DNA of 5,770 bases, taken from Syntrophorhabdaceae bacterium. GTDB taxonomy: Bacteria; Desulfobacterota; Syntrophorhabdia; Syntrophorhabdales; Syntrophorhabdaceae. Location: positions 1 through 5,770 of the forward strand of contig JAOAFK010000152.1 of the NCBI GenBank assembly GCA_026416315.1, read 5' to 3'. Below are positions 1 through 4,968 of the stretch, one piece after another. The notes beneath the pieces are model-generated. The model was not told the origin of the DNA. It ran no database searches and was given only the letters and a program-made list of their open reading frames with translations. Both the position numbers and the translations under genes were made by a program. The first letter of the stretch is position 1, and each line of letters opens with the position of its first letter.

Positions 1-150
1 ATGATTATGACATCTAAGGCACTCTTTAAGAAAAATCCCCATCCTACAGAAGAAGAGATAAAGGAAGCGATTTCTGGGAATTTTTGCAGGTGCATAAGCT
101 ATTACCATGTCATTAAAGCTATAAAGTCTGCTGCAGAAAAAAGGAGGTAA
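1..150 (+). CDS. Small [2Fe-2S] subunit of a molybdenum hydroxylase (5' truncated, C-terminal 49 residues)
   Basis: This is the C-terminal end of the iron-sulfur subunit that passes electrons between the molybdenum site and the FAD subunit in xanthine dehydrogenase-type enzymes. The reading frame is open from base 1 and stops at 148-150. The stretch MIMTSKALF, then NPHPTEEEIKEAISGNFCRC, matches the C-terminal four-helix [2Fe-2S] domain. In that family the ATG at base 1 is an internal Met following the CGxCTPG motif, so the real start and the plant-type ferredoxin domain lie upstream. C29 and C31 of the fragment form the CxC half of the cluster ligands, and the other half (CGxC) is outside the window. 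The usual CRCTGY reads CRCISY here, so Thr and Gly after the second Cys are replaced by Ile and Ser. The gene ends 2 bases before the catalytic subunit gene, and its last codons form that gene's ribosome binding site. Family assignment is secure; the substrate is unknown. Confidence 0.93.
   Translation: MIMTSKALFKKNPHPTEEEIKEAISGNFCRCISYYHVIKAIKSAAEKRR
141..148 (+). promoter_or_regulatory. Strong Shine-Dalgarno sequence for the catalytic subunit, overlapping the upstream stop codon
   Basis: AAGGAGGT, continuing into the TAA stop of the upstream gene, is an almost perfect anti-16S match. GGAGG ends 5 bases before the ATG at 153. It fixes the start of the catalytic subunit and suggests that a ribosome ending the small subunit can reinitiate on it, which would couple translation of the two partners. 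Confidence 0.9.
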
Positions 151-152
151 CC

Positions 153-2432
153 ATGGAAGAGACCTATGCATATATAGGAAAGAAAATTCCAAGAAAAGAT
201 GGAAAAGATATAGTAACCGGTGAGGTAAAATATCTTGATGATCTGAAATTCGAAAATCTTCTTTATGGAAAAGTTTTAAGAAGTCCTTATGCCCATGCAA
301 AAATCAAAAAAATAAATAAAGAAAAGGCAATAAAAATAAAAGGCGTAAAGGCAATACTCACATGGGAGAATATCCCTGATTTTAGAGGGGGTACCCCAAG
401 AATAGTAAGGGTTTTAGATAAAAAGGTAAGATATGTAGGGGATGCCGTTGCCCTTGTTGCAGCCACTACTCCAGAAATCGCAGAAGAAGCCCTTGATTTA
501 ATAGAGGTTGAATATGAGGTTTTACCGGCAGTATTTGATATTGATGCTGCCCTGAAACCCAATGCACCCCATGTATACGATGAATATCCTGATAACATTC
601 TGCCCGGTGGCACAATCATTTACGGCCCAAATTGTCTCAAAGGGATATCAAAAGGCGATGTGGACCAAGGTTTCAAAGAAGCAGATGTCATAGCAGAAGG
701 AACATTTGGTTATGAAAATATCCCAAATGCCCTGCCACCTGAAACAGTAGGAGCTGTTGCCGTCTGGGAAGAACCCAATAAAGTGACAGTATGGTCAACC
801 ACACAGGCGCCATATATGGATAAGGTGACCTTATTCCATGTGTTTAATAGACAATTAGATATAAGATCCATTGGTGTTCATTGTGGAGGGAGCTTTGGAA
901 CAAAGATCATGTGCTGGCAGGTCCAGAGTTATGCCATACTTTTAAGCATGGCAACTAAAAGACCTGTAAAAGTCGTATTTACAAAAGAAGAACATATGGC
1001 AAATTTTACTTTGAGACTGAGTTCAAGAATACATGCAAAAGTGGGGATGAAAAAGGATGGTACTTTAACTGCTATTCAGGGTTCATGGTATGTGGATACA
1101 GGATATTATTCATTTACCACCCAAGCCCAAATAGCTGTTGGTTCTGGAGAACTCATGATTATGGCCCAATGTCCCAACTGGGATTTGAAAAATTATGTAG
1201 TTGTAACCAATAGAAATGCTTCTGGATCCACAAGGGGTTTTGGTGGACAGGAGTTAAAATGCTCTTTTATTCCATTATTATGCCTTGCCATGGAAAAGGC
1301 TGGCCTTGACCCTTTTGAGGTTTTGAAAAAAAACTTTGTAAAACCTGGTGGTGGTTATTTCTGGAGAGATGGAAACTGGTATAACTTCAGGGGTGTGGAT
1401 TTCTCAAAAGCCATGGAAGAAGGTGCAAAAAGATTCGGGTGGAAAGAAAAGTGGAAGGGATGGCTTAAACCAACATCTGTAAACGGTTCAAAATATAGAG
1501 GTATAGGGGTTGGTGTTCATGGTAATGCAGACATTGGAGAAGACACATCTGAGGCATATGTTCAGCTTAACTACAATGGAACTGCCACCATCTTTCTATG
1601 TGCTGTTGAACATGGAACAGGACAGAAGACAAATTACGCAAAAATGGTAGCAGAGATTTTAAAGATACACCCTGATAACATAAGATTCACACCAGCAGAT
1701 TCCCTTGTCACACCCTTTGAATTCGGACCTGTAGGTTCAAGGGGGACATATGCAATAGGAAGTGCTGTAATAAATGCTGCGGAAGATGCAAGAAAAAGAC
1801 TCCTTGAATTTGCTGCACCAAAACTGGGTGTACATCCTGAAGAATTAGACACAGAAAACGGTTTTATATTTGTTAAAAAAGAACCTGAAAAAAGACTGTC
1901 CTGGAGGATAATAGGCAACGATAGAACAATCGTTGGATTTGGACGATTTGAGCCAGATTTTACCATGTGCAACTGCATGATGACCTTTGTGGAGGTAGAG
2001 GTAGATACAGATACAGGTAAAGTGGATATTATACGCATTGTTAATGCAACGGATGCTGGAAAGGTGATAGACCCCCTGGGACTTGAAGGTCAATTAAATG
2101 CCTGTTTAGGTTCAGCAGGGATTGATAGCGCAATTTTTGAAGAAACAATACTTGACAAAAGAACAGGGCATATCTTAAATGCAAACCTCATTGATTATAA
2201 ATGGAGAACCACATTAGAGCTCCCTGAAATAGAAAATGTGGTTTTGGAAACGCCCTTCCCCAGTCATAGATTTCATGCCGTTGGGGTGGGAGAGATAGCA
2301 ACATCACCTGGACCATCGGCAGTTCTTATGGCAGTATCCAATGCAATTGGCTCATGGATTTACGAATATCCCGTAACACCCGATAAGGTGTTGAAGGCCA
2401 TTGGAAAAATACCGTCAAAGCATTCTAACTAA
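153..2432 (+). CDS. Molybdenum-cofactor catalytic subunit, xanthine dehydrogenase / 4-hydroxybenzoyl-CoA reductase family
   Basis: This cytoplasmic large subunit binds the molybdopterin cofactor and carries out hydroxylation or reductive dehydroxylation of an unidentified substrate. At 759 residues it has the usual family length and looks intact. Domains in order are the alpha/beta hammerhead (about 18-128, including VRYVGDAVALVAA), the first Mo-cofactor-binding domain (about 150-385) and the second (about 405-690). Visible cofactor motifs are CGGSFGTK at 244-251 (usual GGGFGxK), RGFGGQE at 361-367, EHGTGQKT at 486-493 and GSRGT at 528-532. GVGE at 711-714 carries E714, the expected catalytic base. 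The active-site Cys loop of form I CO dehydrogenase (AYRCSFR) is absent; the matching loop reads STRGFGGQE. C606 and C608, in MCNCMM just before the VEVEVDTDTG strand, are unusual. The start at 153 is set by an excellent ribosome binding site. The gene order small-large-FAD subunit matches, as I recall it, hcrCAB of 4-hydroxybenzoyl-CoA reductase. That order and the HcrB-like features of the next gene hint at a reductase-type enzyme, but the substrate is undetermined. Confidence 0.95.
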   Translation: MEETYAYIGKKIPRKDGKDIVTGEVKYLDDLKFENLLYGKVLRSPYAHAKIKKINKEKAIKIKGVKAILTWENIPDFRGGTPRIVRVLDKKVRYVGDAVALVAATTPEIAEEALDLIEVEYEVLPAVFDIDAALKPNAPHVYDEYPDNILPGGTIIYGPNCLKGISKGDVDQGFKEADVIAEGTFGYENIPNALPPETVGAVAVWEEPNKVTVWSTTQAPYMDKVTLFHVFNRQLDIRSIGVHCGGSFGTKIMCWQVQSYAILLSMATKRPVKVVFTKEEHMANFTLRLSSRIHAKVGMKKDGTLTAIQGSWYVDTGYYSFTTQAQIAVGSGELMIMAQCPNWDLKNYVVVTNRNASGSTRGFGGQELKCSFIPLLCLAMEKAGLDPFEVLKKNFVKPGGGYFWRDGNWYNFRGVDFSKAMEEGAKRFGWKEKWKGWLKPTSVNGSKYRGIGVGVHGNADIGEDTSEAYVQLNYNGTATIFLCAVEHGTGQKTNYAKMVAEILKIHPDNIRFTPADSLVTPFEFGPVGSRGTYAIGSAVINAAEDARKRLLEFAAPKLGVHPEELDTENGFIFVKKEPEKRLSWRIIGNDRTIVGFGRFEPDFTMCNCMMTFVEVEVDTDTGKVDIIRIVNATDAGKVIDPLGLEGQLNACLGSAGIDSAIFEETILDKRTGHILNANLIDYKWRTTLELPEIENVVLETPFPSHRFHAVGVGEIATSPGPSAVLMAVSNAIGSWIYEYPVTPDKVLKAIGKIPSKHSN

Positions 2433-2438
2433 TGAATT

Positions 2439-2444
2439 GGGAGG
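2439..2444 (+). promoter_or_regulatory. Shine-Dalgarno sequence for the FAD/GltD fusion subunit
   Basis: GGGAGG lies in the 18-base gap after the catalytic subunit stop, with 6 bases between it and the ATG at 2451. It supports that start and the view that the three genes are one operon. No terminator or promoter is visible in the gap. Confidence 0.85.
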
Positions 2445-2450
2445 CGAATC

Positions 2451-4787
2451 ATGAAACCCTTTGAACATTTTAATGCAAAAACTCTAAGAGAGGCAGTAAA
2501 TATCCTTTCAAGATATAATGGGAGTGCAAAAGTAAATGCCGGTGGCACAGATATTATAGGCGCCATGAAGGACAGATGCTTAAAAGATCATCCCAGAGCA
2601 ATTATAAATATAAAAACAATCACTGGTTTAGATTACATAAAAATAAAAGGAAAATCTTTAAGAATCGGGGCGTTAACAAAGCTTTCTGATTTGATAGAAT
2701 CCCCTGACATCAAAAAACATTGTAAATTACTTTTTGATGCAGCAAGGTCTGTAGCAACCCCCAATATAAGAAACATGGCCACAATAGGTGGAAATCTTGC
2801 ACAGGATGTTAGATGTTGGTATTATCGCTATCCACATCATGTGGGAGGTGAAATTATATGTCTGAGAAAAGGAGGCACTATTTGCAATGCCTTACTCGGG
2901 GACAACAGGTATCACTCAATCTTTGGCGCAGCACCTGTTGAAAATTATCCATGCAGAGAGGGCTGTCCTGCCCATACGGAAATAAATATCTATTTAAACG
3001 AGATAAAAAAGGGAAATATTGGTGAGGCAGCAAGAATTTTATTGAAGAGTAATCCCCTTCCCTCAATCACTGGTAGGGTCTGTCCTGTTTTCTGCGAACC
3101 ACAGTGCAATAGAAAAGGGTATGATGAACCAGTGGCAATCCAGTGTATAGAAAGAGAAATAGGCGATTTCATATTAGAAAGGTATATTGAATTTTACACA
3201 AAACCGAAATTAGAAACAGGTAAAAACATTGCCATTGTGGGTTCAGGGCCTGCAGGGTTATCGGCAGCATACTACTTAAGGCAAAAGGGTCACAGCATTA
3301 CAGTATACGAAAAATTCCCCGAAGCAGGTGGCATGCTTTTATACAGTATACCTCCATTTCGTCTATCAAAGGATATTGTAAAAAGACAGATAAGGGCTTT
3401 AGAAAACATGGGTATTGCATTTAAAAAAAATATAGAGGTAGGAAAGGATATAACCATTGGAGAACTTAAGACAAAATTTGATGCGATTTTCATCGCCACT
3501 GGCACCTGGGAATCGATTAAATTAGGAGTTTCTGGAGAGGATGCAGAAGGTGTCTATTATGCCCTGGATTATTTAAGAAAAATAAATACCGGAGAGCATG
3601 TGGATTTAGGGAAAAAGGTTGTTGTAATAGGTGGTGGAAGCACTGCAATTGATGTTGCAAGAACCCTTAGGAGAAAAGGCATCAAAGATGTTTATATTGT
3701 CTGTCTTGAATCAAGAGACCTCAATTCAAAGGATAGAATGCTTGCCCTTGATGAGGAAATTATAGATGCAGAAGAAGAAGGTATAGTGATCCATCCAAAT
3801 CTTGGTATCAAAGAGATTATAACAAAGGAAGGTAAAGTCAAGGGTATTTTGACTGTAAAATGTGTGTCTGTTAGAGAATCAGATGGTAGGTTCAATCCTG
3901 TCTTTGATGAATCAGAGCCTGCCACATTCATAGATGCTGATTCCATTCTCATTGCAATAGGTCAAAAGGCTGACTCCTCTCTTTATTCTCTAAAAGATGC
4001 TCTTGATTATCCCTCTATATTTACAGGCGGAGATATGGAAATGGGACCATCTACTGTAATAAAGGCAATTGTTAGCGGAAAAGAAAAGGCAGCCGCCATA
4101 GGCAAGTTTTTGGGTATAGATGAAAGGGATGAAGAAAAACAAAAAAGATATCATCTTGTGGAATCTCATTTTGAGGAGATACCACGCATTAAAATTCAAA
4201 AGATGCCTGCAGAGGAAAGGATTGAAAATATTAATATAGAAGATAAACTCCAGGCCAATTTTGATGATATTAAAAAGGAATCAAGAAGATGTTTTAACTG
4301 TGGTTGCCTTGCAGTGCAACCCTCTGATATTGCCGTTGCATTGATAGCCCTTGATGCATCAATTGTAACCACAAAGAGAAAGATAAAGGCAAAGGACCTA
4401 TTCCACGCAACAGCAACGCGTTCCACAATCCTTGAACATGATGAACTTATAAAAGAAATTATAATTCCTGTACCTGAAGAAGAAACCATTCAGAGATATG
4501 AGAAGTTTACCTTGAGAAAACCTATTGATTTTGCCATTGCAAGTGTTGCAGGTGTTATAAATATAAAAAACGGCATATGCAAAGGTGCAAGGATTGTTTT
4601 AGGTGGCGTTGCACCTGAGCCTATATATGTTGAAAAAATTGAAAAATACCTCATTGGAAAAAAAATCACCCATGATTCAGTAAATAAGGTCATAGATGAG
4701 ACCTTTAAACATTCACATGCCCTTTCACATAATGCATATAAAATTGAAATCGCTAAAGTTTTATTAAAAAGGTTGATGCACACATAG
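2451..4787 (+). CDS. FAD subunit of a molybdenum hydroxylase with an inserted GltD/NfnB-like NAD(P)H oxidoreductase module
   Basis: This is the electron-transfer subunit of the complex, 778 residues against about 290-325 for the family. Residues 1-160 are the first part of a CoxM/HcrB-type FAD domain, with GGTD at 31-34 and TIGGN at 111-115 for FAD binding. Residues 161-613 are a GltD-like module. It has an iron-sulfur helical domain (C168, C172, C211, C215, C219), an FAD Rossmann motif GSGPAG at 264-269 with E287, a nucleotide Rossmann motif GGGSTAID at 394-401, and TGGD at 525-528 of the closing FAD motif. Residues 614-778 resume the FAD subunit (CLAVQPSDIAVALIALDA) and end in the CO dehydrogenase flavoprotein C-terminal domain (about 675-775). 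C122, C137 and C145 match three of the four [4Fe-4S] ligands of 4-hydroxybenzoyl-CoA reductase beta. C619 aligns with the fourth by its context (CxAxxxxDxAxAL). The frame is continuous with no sign of assembly error, and it ends in tandem TAG TAG stops. Likely role, by inference: to connect the Mo enzyme to NAD(P)(H) through a second flavin. Confidence 0.93.
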   Translation: MKPFEHFNAKTLREAVNILSRYNGSAKVNAGGTDIIGAMKDRCLKDHPRAIINIKTITGLDYIKIKGKSLRIGALTKLSDLIESPDIKKHCKLLFDAARSVATPNIRNMATIGGNLAQDVRCWYYRYPHHVGGEIICLRKGGTICNALLGDNRYHSIFGAAPVENYPCREGCPAHTEINIYLNEIKKGNIGEAARILLKSNPLPSITGRVCPVFCEPQCNRKGYDEPVAIQCIEREIGDFILERYIEFYTKPKLETGKNIAIVGSGPAGLSAAYYLRQKGHSITVYEKFPEAGGMLLYSIPPFRLSKDIVKRQIRALENMGIAFKKNIEVGKDITIGELKTKFDAIFIATGTWESIKLGVSGEDAEGVYYALDYLRKINTGEHVDLGKKVVVIGGGSTAIDVARTLRRKGIKDVYIVCLESRDLNSKDRMLALDEEIIDAEEEGIVIHPNLGIKEIITKEGKVKGILTVKCVSVRESDGRFNPVFDESEPATFIDADSILIAIGQKADSSLYSLKDALDYPSIFTGGDMEMGPSTVIKAIVSGKEKAAAIGKFLGIDERDEEKQKRYHLVESHFEEIPRIKIQKMPAEERIENINIEDKLQANFDDIKKESRRCFNCGCLAVQPSDIAVALIALDASIVTTKRKIKAKDLFHATATRSTILEHDELIKEIIIPVPEEETIQRYEKFTLRKPIDFAIASVAGVINIKNGICKGARIVLGGVAPEPIYVEKIEKYLIGKKITHDSVNKVIDETFKHSHALSHNAYKIEIAKVLLKRLMHT
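2931..4289 (+). other. Inserted GltD-like domain inside the FAD subunit gene (residues about 161-613)
   Basis: This segment would encode about 453 residues resembling the glutamate synthase small subunit and the NfnB/NfnL large subunit. Features in order are CREGCP (168-173), GRVCPVFCEPQC (about 209-219), PVAIQCIERE (about 227-236), the FAD dinucleotide motif at 264-269, GGMLLYSIPPFRLSKD (typical GGxLxYGIPxxxLPKD) and the NAD(P) motif at 394-401. IAIGQKAD and TGGDMEMGPSTVIKAI follow. Boundaries are approximate: the left one follows DNRYHSIFG, which still resembles the FAD subunit, and the right one precedes RCFNCGC. Removing the segment leaves about 325 residues, close to the length I recall for HcrB. 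It shares the frame and AT-rich codon style of the flanks, so there is no compositional sign of recent acquisition. Confidence 0.88.
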
Positions 4788-4863
4788 TAGAAACGCTGAA
4801 TAATAAGAAAGATTAACCTTCTTTTTATAGTAGATTGTGCTGGTTGTTATCAAATATAAAACT

Positions 4864-4905
4864 GTAAAAACCTTATAAGTTTTACCTCAATTTTTATATT
4901 TTTTT
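4864..4905 (+). terminator. Candidate intrinsic terminator after the molybdenum hydroxylase operon
   Basis: GTAAAA (4864-4869) pairs with TTTTAC (4880-4885). Inside them, CT (4872-4873) pairs with AG (4878-4879) across a TATA loop, leaving a two-base AC bulge on the left arm. T-rich runs follow at 4891-4895 and 4899-4905. The stem is AT-rich and the T tract begins 5 bases after it, so this is a weak candidate. Its position about 80 bases past the tandem stops, before a gene of unrelated function, favours it. Confidence 0.35.
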
Positions 4906-4920
4906 ATATTTCTTTATGCT
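4891..4920 (+). repeat. Tandem 10-base AT repeat (two perfect copies and one degenerate)
   Basis: TTTTTATATT occurs at 4891-4900 and again, identical, at 4901-4910. It is followed by TCTTTATGCT at 4911-4920, which matches at 7 of 10 positions. The 10-base period is close to one DNA helical turn, so the T tracts lie on one face and may bend the DNA. It directly precedes the candidate extended -10 element, where it could act like an UP element. It may also be simply the T tract of the terminator. Confidence 0.6.
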
Positions 4921-4925
4921 ATTAT
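4917..4925 (+). promoter_or_regulatory. Candidate extended -10 promoter for the FlgT-like gene
   Basis: TGCTATTAT contains the TGn extension (4917-4919) followed by TATTAT (4920-4925), one mismatch from TATAAT. No good -35 hexamer lies 17 bases upstream, which extended -10 promoters can tolerate, and the region upstream is T-tract rich. Transcription would start near 4932 and give a leader of about 37 bases before the ATG at 4969. In such AT-rich DNA a chance match is quite possible. Confidence 0.35.
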
Positions 4926-4968
4926 ATATCTTGACAAACCATAAATGGAAATAATAATAAAAAGTTTC

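Noticed and set aside
1..150. A short independent 49-codon gene starting at the ATG at base 1
   Set aside because: The sequence is plainly the C-terminal part of the [2Fe-2S] subunit, and the Met at base 1 matches an internal Met of that family, so the gene is cut by the window edge.
153..2432. Annotation of the catalytic subunit as CO dehydrogenase CoxL
   Set aside because: The diagnostic form I loop AYRCSFR is absent and the gene order differs from coxMSL. The superfamily match alone does not justify that name.
2867..2990. An internal Shine-Dalgarno-like AAAGGAGG with an ATG at 2887 opening a 34-codon frame within the FAD subunit gene
   Set aside because: The purine run simply encodes the family motif RKGG, the spacing to the ATG is long, and the short frame shows no recognisable protein character.
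2931..4289. The GltD-like segment as a recently inserted mobile element or assembly chimera
   Set aside because: There are no terminal repeats, target duplication or frame break, and the base and codon style are continuous with the flanks. The junctions fall in a surface loop of the host domain, which suggests an established domain insertion.
2451..4787. Naming the complex 4-hydroxybenzoyl-CoA reductase (hcrCAB)
   Set aside because: Gene order and three HcrB-type cysteines fit, but the GltD insertion is not found in the characterised enzyme, and no aromatic degradation gene is visible to support the substrate.
4805..4828. A hairpin (AAGAAAG / CCTTCTT) followed by TTTAT as a terminator directly after the operon
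   Set aside because: The stem is 7 pairs with an A-C mismatch and few G-C pairs, and the T tract is short. It is weaker than the candidate at 4864-4905.
4931..4959. A perfect TTGACA at 4931-4936 as the -35 box of a promoter
   Set aside because: The best -10 at suitable spacing is only TAATAA, with three matches to consensus. Transcription would begin within a few bases of the ATG at 4969 and leave almost no leader.
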